A stretch of DNA of 64,000 nucleotides, from positions 57,658-121,657 of the forward strand of contig JAENYX010000002.1 in NCBI GenBank assembly GCA_016841565.1, given 5' to 3'. Position 1 is the stretch's first letter, and each line of letters begins with the position of its first letter. Under the pieces are notes generated by a model. That model worked only from the letters and a program-made list of their open reading frames with translations, was not told where the DNA came from and made no database searches. This document shows positions 7,393-16,519 of the stretch, one piece after another. Source of the stretch: Clostridium thermobutyricum (GTDB lineage: Bacteria > Bacillota > Clostridia > Ch29). Both the position numbers and the translations under genes were made by a program.

Positions 7393-8688
7393 ATGGAAGG
7401 GGTATACTACCAGCAAAAGCTGGGGGAAGGAATAAACCTGTACCTGGTCAGAGAGCCGAAGTTTAAGACGGTTTCGGTGAGTCTGGTCATGTACAGAACC
7501 TATGACGAAGGCACTACAAGCAACGCACTGCTGCCCCATATACTGAAACGGGGGTCTGAGGGACTTGAGGACACCAAGTCTATTGAAAGGTTTCTGGGTA
7601 AGCGTTATGGAGCTTCCCTCAATGTGAATGTATTGAAGAAGGGGGATATGCAGCTTATATTTCTCGGAAGTAGTGTTATCAGTGATAAATATACCATCAA
7701 AGGAGAAGGTGTTGTATGTGACATACTTAATTTTTTGGTAAATTTGGCAGCAAAGCCTCTTATAGATAAAGAGGGTTTTCGAAGGGAGTATTATGAGCAG
7801 GAGAAGGACAACCTTAAAAAACTGATAAATGCGCGTATTAATGACAAGGTACAATATTCAATAGAAAGGTGTTATGAAGAAACGGCCAAGGGCCAGCCCT
7901 TCAGCAGATATAAATACGGTGATATAGCCGAGCTGGAAAGCATCACTTCGCCCGGCCTTGCCGGATATTATGAAAGTATGCTGACCGAGGTGCCCATTGA
8001 TATATTTGTGGTTGGAGATGTCGACATAGCAGATCTTAAAGGATTTTTGGATGCTCAGGCTTTTGTAGAAAGACGGGAAATTAAATACCCCCGGCAGACC
8101 ATGTCTCCCGGTTGGAATGATAACCCAAGGGAGGTCGTAGAGCCCATGGATGTAGCCCAGGGTAAGCTGACAATGGGTTATACCACCGGTATAGACTACA
8201 CCCATGAGAATTATGTGCCTTCGCTGGTATACGCCAGCATACTGGGAGGAGGAGCCCATTCAAAGCTGTTTAACAATGTAAGGGAGAAAGCAAGCCTTGC
8301 CTATTATTCCTTTGCCAGATTGGAGAAGTTCAAGGGGCTTATGGTAATAGGCTCAGGAATAGAAATAGCCAACTACAGCAGAGCTGTTGAGATAATAAAT
8401 CAGCAGCTTGAGGAAATGAGGAAGGGCAGCATAAGCAATGACGAGATGGAAGCAGCCCAAAAGGCTCTTATAAATAATATACATTCCATGAAGGACAGTC
8501 AGATGCATATTACCGATATGCTAATAAACAGGATTGTATCTGGTCACAATATGACTCCCGATCAGCTGATTGACAGAATTAGTAAGGTGACCAGGGCAGA
8601 AGTGGTAGGGGTTGCAGACACCATAAAGCACGCAGTAACATATTTTCTTACCGGCAGAGAGATGAGCGGAAAGGAGGAAGAAATATGA
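7393..8688 (+). CDS. ymfF: M16-like peptidase homologue YmfF (catalytically degenerate)
   Basis: 431 aa with the two-lobed M16 (pitrilysin/insulinase) layout: Peptidase_M16 at ~15-175 and M16_C at ~190-360. Where active enzymes have HxxEH, this protein has LLPHILKRGSEG, so the zinc site is lost, as in non-catalytic M16 subunits. It precedes ymfH with an ATGA overlap, suggesting translational coupling and a heterodimer. In Bacillus the ymfF/ymfH pair is named for association with EF-P 5-aminopentanol modification. ATG 7393 follows CGAGGAGGG; earlier in-frame ATG 7339 lacks a site. Confidence 0.85.
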   Translation: MEGVYYQQKLGEGINLYLVREPKFKTVSVSLVMYRTYDEGTTSNALLPHILKRGSEGLEDTKSIERFLGKRYGASLNVNVLKKGDMQLIFLGSSVISDKYTIKGEGVVCDILNFLVNLAAKPLIDKEGFRREYYEQEKDNLKKLINARINDKVQYSIERCYEETAKGQPFSRYKYGDIAELESITSPGLAGYYESMLTEVPIDIFVVGDVDIADLKGFLDAQAFVERREIKYPRQTMSPGWNDNPREVVEPMDVAQGKLTMGYTTGIDYTHENYVPSLVYASILGGGAHSKLFNNVREKASLAYYSFARLEKFKGLMVIGSGIEIANYSRAVEIINQQLEEMRKGSISNDEMEAAQKALINNIHSMKDSQMHITDMLINRIVSGHNMTPDQLIDRISKVTRAEVVGVADTIKHAVTYFLTGREMSGKEEEI

Positions 8689-9980
8689 CAGTACCCGTTC
8701 AAGAGATTAGAATGGATAGGATTAGGGAGAACCTGTATTTTTCCAAACTGAACAACGGCTTGGAGGTCTTTATTCTTCCAAAGAAGGAATATTCCAAGCA
8801 GTTTGCCATATTTGCCACAAATTTCGGTTCGGTGGATATGGAATTCTCGGCTCCCGGCGAGACTGTTGTAACAAAAGTTCCGGCAGGCATAGCCCATTTT
8901 CTTGAACACAAGCTGTTCGAGGAGGAGGAGGGAAATGTATTCGACAAGTTTTCCCGTCTGGGTGCTTCTGCTAATGCTTATACTAATTTTACAAATACAG
9001 CCTATCTGTTCTCCTCAACCAGCAATTTCTATGAGTGCCTGGAGGTTCTACTTAAGTTTGTCCAGAATCCCCACTTTACCAACGAGAATGTAGAAAAGGA
9101 AAAGGGTATTATTGCGCAGGAGATTAGAATGTATGATGATAACGGCGAGTGGAAAGGATTTTTTAATATGCTGCAGGGCATGTATCATAACCACCCGGTA
9201 AGAATAGATATAGCCGGAACGGTGGAATCCATATCAGGCATTGATAAGGACATTCTGTATAAATGTTATAACAACTTCTACCACCCCGACAATATGGCCG
9301 TTTTTATTGCAGGCAATGTTGATATTGACGATACCATGGATTTGATAGAAAGGAGTCTTTCAAAAACCCTGACCGAGAGGGACAGCAGCATAACAAGATA
9401 TTTTCCCAAAGAGCCTTCACATATACACACTGAAAGGATAGAGCAAGTGCTGGCAGTATCCCAGCCGCTTTTCAACATAGGCCTTAAGGACCATAGAGTG
9501 GGGTTGCGCGGCGAGGAGCTGTTGGCAAAGGATATTACCACCACGGTTTTGCTGGAGATGCTGTTCGGCAAGAGCTCGGATTTGTATCAAAGAATGTATG
9601 GCGAGGGGCTTATCAATGACAGCTTCAGTTTTGACTATATTGCCGAAATCGGTTATAGTTATTCTATGCTGGGGGGCGAGTCCCCTGACCCCGACAGGCT
9701 GTTCCGGATCATTCGTCAAACGGTGACGGATATGAAGGCTGATGACTTGCAGCAGGAGGATTTCATGCTGGCCAGGAATAAGCTGCTGGGTAGATATCTG
9801 AGAAATTTCGACACACTGGAATATATTGCTTCCAACTTTATTTCCTATCACTTTAAGGGAGCGAACTTCCTGGACTTTGTTGACATTCTGGAAAAGACCG
9901 GTCTGGAGTCTGCAAGAAGCAGATTTGAGGAACATATAAGACCATGGGCTGCATCTTTGTCCATAGTGTCACCACAATAG
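8685..9980 (+). CDS. ymfH: M16 family zinc protease YmfH
   Basis: 431 aa. The inverted zinc motif HFLEH (residues 71-75) is intact, followed by the ASANAYTNFTNTAYLFSS segment typical of M16 catalytic subunits and a downstream EKGIIAQEIRMY helix carrying the third ligand. The M16_C lobe occupies ~185-360. As the active partner of the degenerate gene just upstream (4-nt overlap), it probably forms a YmfF-YmfH heterodimer. The substrate is unknown; genetic links in Bacillus point to EF-P modification. Confidence 0.9.
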   Translation: MTVPVQEIRMDRIRENLYFSKLNNGLEVFILPKKEYSKQFAIFATNFGSVDMEFSAPGETVVTKVPAGIAHFLEHKLFEEEEGNVFDKFSRLGASANAYTNFTNTAYLFSSTSNFYECLEVLLKFVQNPHFTNENVEKEKGIIAQEIRMYDDNGEWKGFFNMLQGMYHNHPVRIDIAGTVESISGIDKDILYKCYNNFYHPDNMAVFIAGNVDIDDTMDLIERSLSKTLTERDSSITRYFPKEPSHIHTERIEQVLAVSQPLFNIGLKDHRVGLRGEELLAKDITTTVLLEMLFGKSSDLYQRMYGEGLINDSFSFDYIAEIGYSYSMLGGESPDPDRLFRIIRQTVTDMKADDLQQEDFMLARNKLLGRYLRNFDTLEYIASNFISYHFKGANFLDFVDILEKTGLESARSRFEEHIRPWAASLSIVSPQ

Positions 9981-9998
9981 ATAGAAAAGAGGTATAAC

Positions 9999-10748
9999 AT
10001 GAATCCTGTGGCTTTTGAGGTTTTTGGTATTGCAGTGAGGTGGTACGGAATTATTATGGCTGCCGGCATACTATGCGGCCTGGTATATGCATTAGGTGAG
10101 TCCAAAAGGCTGGGCGTTGACGAAAACACTATACTGGATTTGGTGATACTCGCAATTCCGGCAGGTATAATAGGCGCCAGGCTGTATTATGTTGCTTTCA
10201 ATTGGGATTATTATTCCGGAGACCTGTGGAAAATATTCAACATCAGAGGGGGCGGCCTTGCAATCCATGGGACGTTGATTGCGGCTATAATAACCGCTGT
10301 TATTTACACAAGGGTTAAAAAAGTGAATTTTTGGACCCTGGCAGACATTGCTTCACCGGGGCTTATATTGGGACAGGCCATTGGCAGATGGGGGAATTTT
10401 GTTAACCAGGAAGCTCATGGAACGCCCACCGACCTGCCCTGGGGAATAATGATAGAAGGCGTAAAGGTACACCCCACTTTTTTATACGAATCCCTGTGGG
10501 ATTTCTCGGTATTTATTATATTACTGTGGTACCGAAAGAGAAAAAAAACAGAGGGCAATATTTTTCTGCTCTACCTGGTTCTTTATTCGGTTGGCAGGTT
10601 CTTCGTAGAAGGTTTAAGGACCGACAGCCTTATGCTGGGAGAGATAAGGGTGGCCCAGCTTGCCAGCGCAGTGATGGTGGCTGCCGGATTGTCCTTTATG
10701 TATTACAGGAGCAAAAAGAAAAAGAATACCGAAAAAACGCCGGATTAA
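9999..10748 (+). CDS. lgt: Prolipoprotein diacylglyceryl transferase
   Basis: 249 aa integral membrane enzyme that transfers diacylglyceryl from phosphatidylglycerol to the lipobox Cys of prolipoproteins. About seven membrane segments are visible. The Lgt signature GRWGNFVNQEAHG sits near residues 130-142, preceded by GGLAIHG; YSVGRFFVEGLRTDSL is the conserved C-terminal motif. ATG 9999 lies 18 nt after ymfH with AGAGG upstream, so it is probably co-transcribed with the M16 pair and ends at a terminator. Confidence 0.95.
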   Translation: MNPVAFEVFGIAVRWYGIIMAAGILCGLVYALGESKRLGVDENTILDLVILAIPAGIIGARLYYVAFNWDYYSGDLWKIFNIRGGGLAIHGTLIAAIITAVIYTRVKKVNFWTLADIASPGLILGQAIGRWGNFVNQEAHGTPTDLPWGIMIEGVKVHPTFLYESLWDFSVFIILLWYRKRKKTEGNIFLLYLVLYSVGRFFVEGLRTDSLMLGEIRVAQLASAVMVAAGLSFMYYRSKKKKNTEKTPD

Positions 10749-10766
10749 AGCCCGGCGTTTTTTTTA
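10733..10766 (+). terminator. Intrinsic terminator after lgt
   Basis: Stem AACGCCGG / CCGGCGTT around the TAA stop, preceded by As and followed by TTTTTTTT. It insulates the lgt operon from the dcw cluster. Confidence 0.85.
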
Positions 10767-10817
10767 TGGAAAATTTTTTTTATTAAAAGGAGGAATTATT
10801 AAAAAGAAGTAGAAATA

Positions 10818-10850
10818 GTGGATAAGTGGATAAATGTGGGACAAAGTGGG
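10818..10850 (+). promoter_or_regulatory. Probable MraZ operator (four GTGG repeats)
   Basis: GTGG(A/G) occurs at 10818, 10826, 10836 and 10846, that is at 8-, 10- and 10-bp spacing, on one face of the helix just upstream of mraZ. A further TGGGG lies at 10865. MraZ in other bacteria binds direct TGGG-type repeats with about 10-bp spacing upstream of its own gene and represses the dcw cluster, so autoregulation is inferred. Confidence 0.7.
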
Positions 10851-10876
10851 AGGTAGTCCCTAAATGGGGTGTTGAT

Positions 10877-11308
10877 ATGTTTATTGGTGAATTTCAACAC
10901 ACAATAGACAGTAAGGGCAGATTGATAATACCTTCAAAATTCAGGGAAGGCCTTGGTGAAAGATTTGTTTTAACCAAAGGTCTTGATAACTGTCTCTTTG
11001 TTTATCCCCTTTCGGAATGGCACAACTTTGAGGAAAGGCTTAAAACCCTGCCGCTGGCTTCAAAAGATGCCAGAGCCTTTGTAAGGTTTTTCTTCTCCGG
11101 TGCCACCGATTGTGAGTTGGACAAGCAGGGAAGGATACTGTTACCGACAAACCTGAGGGAACACTCGGGGATAGATAAGGATGTAGTGGTCATAGGGGTT
11201 TCCACCCGGGTGGAAATATGGAGCATGGAAGAATGGAACAGATATAACAGTGACACAATAATGGGATACGATAAAATTGCTGAAAAAATGGAGCAGTTGG
11301 GAATTTGA
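10877..11308 (+). CDS. mraZ: Division/cell wall cluster transcriptional repressor MraZ
   Basis: 143 aa, the family's usual length. Two SpoVT/AbrB-like swapped-hairpin repeats: residues ~5-50 ([20 protein letters not shown]) and ~75-120 ([20 protein letters not shown]). The DNA-binding DxxGR elements are intact in both. It is the first gene of the dcw cluster and lies just downstream of the GTGG repeats it probably binds. ATG 10877 is used because the N-terminus MFIGEFQHT matches the family; an in-frame GTG at 10826 lies within the operator. Confidence 0.95.
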   Translation: MFIGEFQHTIDSKGRLIIPSKFREGLGERFVLTKGLDNCLFVYPLSEWHNFEERLKTLPLASKDARAFVRFFFSGATDCELDKQGRILLPTNLREHSGIDKDVVVIGVSTRVEIWSMEEWNRYNSDTIMGYDKIAEKMEQLGI

Positions 11309-11352
11309 TTTAGGGAAAATATAAGCCACAGTAAAAACCGGAGATGAAACAA

Positions 11353-12288
11353 ATGAAATTTGAACACAAAACAGTGCTGCGTGATCAGGCTGTCGAGTAT
11401 CTCAATATTATACCCGACGGCGTATATGTCGATGCCACCCTTGGAGGGGGAGGGCATTCCATGGAAATACTTAAAAGACTGGGTCGGGATGGTAAGCTGG
11501 TTGGGATTGACAGGGATATTAACGCTGTCAAAGCTGCAGGCTGCAGGTTAAAAGAGTTTTCGGATAAAATCGTTTTGATACACGGGAATTTCAAGGATAT
11601 AAACAGTCTGGTAAAGGGTCAGGGCATAACGGGTGTTGATGGGATTGTGATGGACCTTGGGGTGTCGTCCCATCAATTGGACCAGGGGGAAAGAGGTTTC
11701 AGCTACAAGCGGGATGCTCCTTTGGATATGAGGATGGATAGAAGCCAAACCCTTAGTGCTATTGAAGTGGTAAATGAATATAATGAGGAGCAGCTGAGCA
11801 GGTTGATTAAAGAGTATGGCGAAGAGCGCTGGGCCAAGCGGATAGCCTTATTTATAGTAAACCATAGAAAAAAAGCACCAATTATGACTACAGGCCAGCT
11901 GGTTGAGATAATTAAAGCTGCCATACCTGCCTCGGCAAGGAGAGAAGGCCCCCATCCGGCCAAAAGAACCTTTCAGGCTCTAAGAATAGAGGTAAATGAC
12001 GAATTGGGTATATTGGAAAATGCCATAAAGGATGGGGTGGACTTATTAAATAAAAAGGGCAGAATATGCATTATTACCTTTCACTCTCTGGAGGATAGAA
12101 GGGTTAAGCAAGTATTCAGAAAATTGGAGAACCCGTGCACATGCCCCAGCAGAGCGCCGGTATGTGTTTGTGGGAAACAGCCGGTGGTAAGGCTTGTTAA
12201 TAGAAAGCTTATTACTCCCAGCCCTTTGGAAATCCGGGAAAACCCCAGAGCAAGAAGCGCAGGGATGAGAGTGGCCGAGAAGGTATGA
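11353..12288 (+). CDS. rsmH: 16S rRNA (cytosine-1402-N4)-methyltransferase RsmH
   Basis: 311 aa. SAM-dependent methyltransferase with [10 protein letters not shown] (SAM motif I), [31 protein letters not shown], and [15 protein letters not shown]. The C-terminal Cys cluster ([14 protein letters not shown]) is the usual variable region. GGAG at 11340-11343 directly abuts ATG 11344, so ATG 11353 (9-nt spacing, MKFEHKTVL) is preferred. Second gene of the dcw cluster, 44 bp after mraZ. Confidence 0.95.
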   Translation: MKFEHKTVLRDQAVEYLNIIPDGVYVDATLGGGGHSMEILKRLGRDGKLVGIDRDINAVKAAGCRLKEFSDKIVLIHGNFKDINSLVKGQGITGVDGIVMDLGVSSHQLDQGERGFSYKRDAPLDMRMDRSQTLSAIEVVNEYNEEQLSRLIKEYGEERWAKRIALFIVNHRKKAPIMTTGQLVEIIKAAIPASARREGPHPAKRTFQALRIEVNDELGILENAIKDGVDLLNKKGRICIITFHSLEDRRVKQVFRKLENPCTCPSRAPVCVCGKQPVVRLVNRKLITPSPLEIRENPRARSAGMRVAEKV

Positions 12289-12319
12289 GAGTTCTAATTG
12301 CAGCAAGGGGTGAATAAAC

Positions 12320-12808
12320 TTGATAGTAGCAGAAAAGCGACAGTACTACGGAACATTGAATGAGGAGCAGTATAATCAAAATACCCGGCCTGGAAGACCT
12401 GTCAGGCAGAAAAACCAATATGCCAAAAAACGAAGAGCATTGGCCAGAGTTTGTGCGGTATCGGCTCTTGCAATTATGGTCATTTCCGGATTTGCGGCCA
12501 TATCAGAATGCAATTATGATATAAGAGCAATGGAAATGGAACTGGAGGAATTAAAAAAAGCAAATGAGAGGCTGCAGCTTCAGCATGCTCAGGCCATGGA
12601 CATAAACTGGATTGAAGAACATGCTATTAACCAATTGGATATGGTTTACCCGGATAACAAGGACATTGTCTATGTTGCCGTTCAGGGGCGGTCGGACGGA
12701 ACTTCCCTTGCGGCTGCGGAGGATGAAAATAGTCAAAGCGTTTTTGCCGCAGACGGCTGGTTTGCGGTGTTGGCGGGCAAGGTAAATAAGGTCTTTGATA
12801 TAAAATGA
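12320..12808 (+). CDS. ftsL: Cell division protein FtsL (septum formation initiator-like)
   Basis: 162 aa. A basic N-terminal cytoplasmic segment (residues 1-48), one membrane helix (~49-66, ALARVCAVSALAIMVISGF region), then a leucine/charged coiled coil (~72-100) ending near the NQLDMVYPDNKDIVYV segment. The topology and position between rsmH and the spoVD-type PBP identify it despite low sequence conservation. FtsL pairs with DivIC/FtsB and DivIB at the septum. TTG start at 12320 after AGGGGTG. Confidence 0.8.
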   Translation: MIVAEKRQYYGTLNEEQYNQNTRPGRPVRQKNQYAKKRRALARVCAVSALAIMVISGFAAISECNYDIRAMEMELEELKKANERLQLQHAQAMDINWIEEHAINQLDMVYPDNKDIVYVAVQGRSDGTSLAAAEDENSQSVFAADGWFAVLAGKVNKVFDIK

Positions 12809-12832
12809 ATGTCTTTATGAGGGGGAAGGAGA

Positions 12833-15004
12833 TTGACGGCACCGGGTATAAGGCTTAGGAAAAGGTTAATATTCTGCCTCTTTGCAGTTCTTTTTCTGTT
12901 TTTCGCCCTTATCCTGAGGCTGGCCTGGATACAGATAATACGTGGCGATGAGTACAGAGATATGGCAGTGGAGCAGTGGACAAGGGATATACCTATTCCT
13001 TCCAAAAGGGGTATAATATATGATAGAAATGGAAAAAAACTAGCTATAAGTGCCAGCATTGAGACCCTGTATGTCAGGCCGGTAGAGATATCAGATGCCC
13101 AGGAGGTATCTTATAGAATTGCCGAAGTTCTTGATATGGATAGGGAGGACGTACTGGAAAGGCTGACAAGAAAAGCGGATACAGTATTACTTAAAAAAAG
13201 GGTGGAAAAAGAAGAGGTTGATAAGATAAGAGATATCGAGGGTGTTTATTCGGTGGATGACAGCAAGAGGTATTATCCAAACAGAAATTTTTCTTCTCAT
13301 ATTCTTGGATTCACCGGCACCGACAACCAGGGGCTGGACGGGGTGGAAATACTATTTGACAGGTATCTGTACGGTCTGCCGGGCAGGAATATTGCAGAAA
13401 CCGACGCAGCCGGACGCCGCATTCCCTTTGGCTATGATACACAGTATTCACCCCAGGACGGGTATGACCTGGTGCTTACAATTGACGAAGTAATACAGCA
13501 TTTTGCCGAAAAAGCAGTAGAGGAGGCAGTGGTAAACAATAAGGCTAAAAAAGGCGCTGCCATAATAATGGACCCAAAGACAGGGGATATACTTGCACTG
13601 GCTGTCAAACCCGACTATGACCCCAATACACCCTTTGACCCTATAAGTCCCGAGGAGCAGGAGATATGGGAAGGGCTTACTGAAGAGGAACTGAGGGATG
13701 AAAGGCTCAAGATGTGGAGAAATTATGCGGTGTCCGACATATACGAGCCCGGCTCCACCTTTAAGATAATTACTGCAGCGGCAGGATTGGAGGAAGGGGT
13801 AGTAAAACCCGACAGCACTTTTTATTGCAAAGGCTCCATTTTGGTTGGGGGAAGGACGTTGAAGTGTTGGAGGAGCTATGCTCCTCACGGGCATCAGACA
13901 TTTATCGAGGGCGCCCAGAACTCCTGCAACCCTGTATTTATAGAGGTGGCACAGCGGCTGGGTAAAGAAAAATTTTTGAAGTATATTGAGGCTTTTGGCT
14001 TTGGGGAGCCTACCGGTATAGACCTTCCAGGCGAAGCCTACGGTTTGGTTATGAATCCTTCGGTGGTGGGACCGGTGGAGTTGGCCAATATGGGTTTTGG
14101 CCAGGGAGTGGCCGTTACACCCATACAACTGGTTTCGGCAGCTGCGGCAATTGCCAATGACGGGGTACTTATGGAGCCCAGGATAGCCCTTGAGTTGAAG
14201 GACCAGGAAGGGAATACTGTGCACCGGTACCAGACAAAGGCGCGAAGGCAGGTAATATCACCGCAGACTGCAAGGACTACGTTGCAGATACTGGAAACGG
14301 TAGTGTCGGAAGGCACAGGGTCAAATGCATATGTTCCGGGATACAGAGTAGCAGGCAAAACGGGAACGGCCCAGAAGGTGGTAAACGGCAAATATGTTCA
14401 GGGGAAATACGTTTCTTCCTTTATCGGAATAGCCCCCGCCGATGACCCCAGAGTGGTAGTGCTGGTGGTTGTTGACGAACCTGACCCCGCAAACTACTAC
14501 GGAGGTCAGATAGTTGCACCGGTAGTAGGAAGCCTTATGAGTGATACGCTGAGGTATTTGAAGATACAGCCCAGGTATACCGAGGAGGAGGCAGAAAGAT
14601 TGATTATGGATAAGGTCAAGGTCCCCGACATCAATGACCTGCCGCTCCAGGATGCATTAAAGGCTTTAAACAGCAATAAGCTCCAGTATCAGGTGATTGG
14701 AAATGTGATAGAGGGCGATGACAACCGCGTAGTTGACCAAACACCCAAACCTGATATAATGGTTTCGGAGAAATCCATTGTTCTGCTGTATCTTGAATCG
14801 TATAGAGAGCAGAGCCAGGAAGTTATTGTACCAAACGTAATAGGAAAAACGGTAAATGGAGCAACAAACCTGATTAAGGGAGCCGGACTTAGGATGCAAA
14901 TATCCGGTACAGGGATAGCGGTTAACCAGAGTCCTCTTGCCGGAGAAGTGGTGGATAAGGATTCGGTGATTAGAGTGTATTTTGAGGAACCGGAAGAGCC
15001 ATAA
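12833..15004 (+). CDS. spoVD: Penicillin-binding protein 2 with PASTA domains (SpoVD/FtsI type)
   Basis: 723 aa class B transpeptidase. One N-terminal membrane helix (~12-35), a PBP dimer domain (~50-220), and a transpeptidase domain (~245-560) with STFK at Ser308, SCN at Ser364 and KTGT at Lys509. Two PASTA domains follow (about 591-650 and 655-720). PASTA repeats mark the FtsI/SpoVD group; SpoVD makes spore cortex and its paralogue serves septation. With a single copy in this dcw cluster it may do either job. TTG start behind AAGGAGA. Confidence 0.93.
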   Translation: MTAPGIRLRKRLIFCLFAVLFLFFALILRLAWIQIIRGDEYRDMAVEQWTRDIPIPSKRGIIYDRNGKKLAISASIETLYVRPVEISDAQEVSYRIAEVLDMDREDVLERLTRKADTVLLKKRVEKEEVDKIRDIEGVYSVDDSKRYYPNRNFSSHILGFTGTDNQGLDGVEILFDRYLYGLPGRNIAETDAAGRRIPFGYDTQYSPQDGYDLVLTIDEVIQHFAEKAVEEAVVNNKAKKGAAIIMDPKTGDILALAVKPDYDPNTPFDPISPEEQEIWEGLTEEELRDERLKMWRNYAVSDIYEPGSTFKIITAAAGLEEGVVKPDSTFYCKGSILVGGRTLKCWRSYAPHGHQTFIEGAQNSCNPVFIEVAQRLGKEKFLKYIEAFGFGEPTGIDLPGEAYGLVMNPSVVGPVELANMGFGQGVAVTPIQLVSAAAAIANDGVLMEPRIALELKDQEGNTVHRYQTKARRQVISPQTARTTLQILETVVSEGTGSNAYVPGYRVAGKTGTAQKVVNGKYVQGKYVSSFIGIAPADDPRVVVLVVVDEPDPANYYGGQIVAPVVGSLMSDTLRYLKIQPRYTEEEAERLIMDKVKVPDINDLPLQDALKALNSNKLQYQVIGNVIEGDDNRVVDQTPKPDIMVSEKSIVLLYLESYREQSQEVIVPNVIGKTVNGATNLIKGAGLRMQISGTGIAVNQSPLAGEVVDKDSVIRVYFEEPEEP

Positions 15005-15054
15005 CGGGAGGACCGGATTAATGGTTTACCATTACCTATCAGAATAGAGGTTGC

Positions 15055-16518
15055 ATGATGATAATATCCGATTTATGGAATTTTGTTGATATACTGGACA
15101 TAAAGGGGGACCCGGAGGCACCTGTTACAGGAATTAGTTACCATTCACGCCAAGTCAAGCCGGGTCATATGTTTGTCTGCGTTGAGGGTTTCAACTGGGA
15201 TGGACATGATTTTGTAGATCAAGCTATTGAGAAAGGAGCAACATCCATTGTTGTTCAAAGGGAGATATCTGTTAGTAATGATAATATTACCGTAATCAGG
15301 GTGAAGGATTCCCGTAAGGCAATGGGTGCAGTTGGGCATGTCTTTTATGGCTTTCCATCCCAGAAGCTAAAAATAATAGGGGTTACCGGAACCAACGGCA
15401 AAACCACCACCACCTACCTGCTAAAGTCAATACTTGAAAATGCGGGATACAGAGTGGGGCTTATGGGCACCATTGCAATAAGAATAGGCGACAAGGAGAT
15501 ACCATCGCTGAGGACAACACCGGAATCGCTGGATCTTCACCGTTTATTTGCGGAAATGGTTACAGGCGGAATAGATTATGCAGTAATGGAAGTTTCATCC
15601 CATTCATTGGATTTGGACAGGGTAGGATATGTGGATTTTGACTACGGTGTTTTCACAAACCTTACAAGGGATCACCTTGATTTTCATGGAAATATGAAAA
15701 ACTATCTGGAGGCCAAAATAAAGCTTTTTAAATCCACCGACAAGTTCAACATAATTAACGCCGACGACCCTTCCAGTGAAATTATTATACAAAAACTCAG
15801 CAATCTGCCAACACAGACCCTGACCTATGGCATCAAAAATAAAGCCGACTTTAATGCCGAGGATATAAAGGTGGATTGTACGGGGGTCAGGTACAACCTG
15901 GTATGGAAGAACAACAGTATACCCATTGAGGTTAAGATACCCGGTATCATAAGCGTATATAACAGCCTGGCAGCGGCTTCAACGCTGATTGCCGAAGGAA
16001 TACCGGCAGAGCATATTCAGCAGGGCCTTAAGAGAATTGACGGTGTCCGCGGCAGGTCGGAAACCATAGATACCGGTAAGGGATTTAGTGTAATAATAGA
16101 CTATGCTCACACGCCGGATGGGCTGGAAAACATACTTACCACCATCAGGGGTTTTGTAAAAGGGAAGATAATAACCATGTTCGGGTGCGGTGGAAACCGT
16201 GACAGGGAAAAACGGCCCATGATGGGCGAAATAGCCGGCAGATGGTCGGATTTTGTTGTGGTTACCTCAGACAACCCGAGGGACGAAGAGCCCCACCGGA
16301 TTATCGACGAAATAATGCCCGGGGTCGAAAAGACAGGATGCAGCTACATATGCGTGGTGGACAGACGGGAAGCCATAGAGTATGCACTTAGAATGGCTGC
16401 CAAAGATGATATTATACTATTGGCCGGGAAAGGCCATGAAGTATACCAGGAATTTGCTGACCGAAGGATTGAATTCGACGAAAGAAAAATAGTATCAGAG
16501 ATTTTGGAGAGGATTTAA
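15055..16518 (+). CDS. murE: UDP-MurNAc-L-Ala-D-Glu:meso-diaminopimelate ligase
   Basis: 487 aa Mur ligase. ATP loop GVTGTNGKTTTTYLLK near residue 110, central domain EVSSHSLDLDRV, C-terminal FGCGGNRDREKRPMMG. The substrate motif is DNPRDE, the form specific for meso-diaminopimelate, so the peptidoglycan should be mDAP-type. ATG 15055 follows AGAGG, 50 nt after spoVD. Confidence 0.96.
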   Translation: MMIISDLWNFVDILDIKGDPEAPVTGISYHSRQVKPGHMFVCVEGFNWDGHDFVDQAIEKGATSIVVQREISVSNDNITVIRVKDSRKAMGAVGHVFYGFPSQKLKIIGVTGTNGKTTTTYLLKSILENAGYRVGLMGTIAIRIGDKEIPSLRTTPESLDLHRLFAEMVTGGIDYAVMEVSSHSLDLDRVGYVDFDYGVFTNLTRDHLDFHGNMKNYLEAKIKLFKSTDKFNIINADDPSSEIIIQKLSNLPTQTLTYGIKNKADFNAEDIKVDCTGVRYNLVWKNNSIPIEVKIPGIISVYNSLAAASTLIAEGIPAEHIQQGLKRIDGVRGRSETIDTGKGFSVIIDYAHTPDGLENILTTIRGFVKGKIITMFGCGGNRDREKRPMMGEIAGRWSDFVVVTSDNPRDEEPHRIIDEIMPGVEKTGCSYICVVDRREAIEYALRMAAKDDIILLAGKGHEVYQEFADRRIEFDERKIVSEILERI

Positions 16519-16519
16519 C

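Noticed and set aside
7078..7854. 258-codon antisense frame
   Set aside because: It covers the ends of two well-supported + strand genes and a terminator; a shadow of the opposite strand.
10818..10850. Short tandem repeats as a CRISPR fragment
   Set aside because: Units are only 4-5 bp with no spacers; position and sequence fit the MraZ operator.
13448..14224. 258-codon antisense frame inside spoVD
   Set aside because: Lies wholly in the transpeptidase coding region, no ribosome site; shadow.
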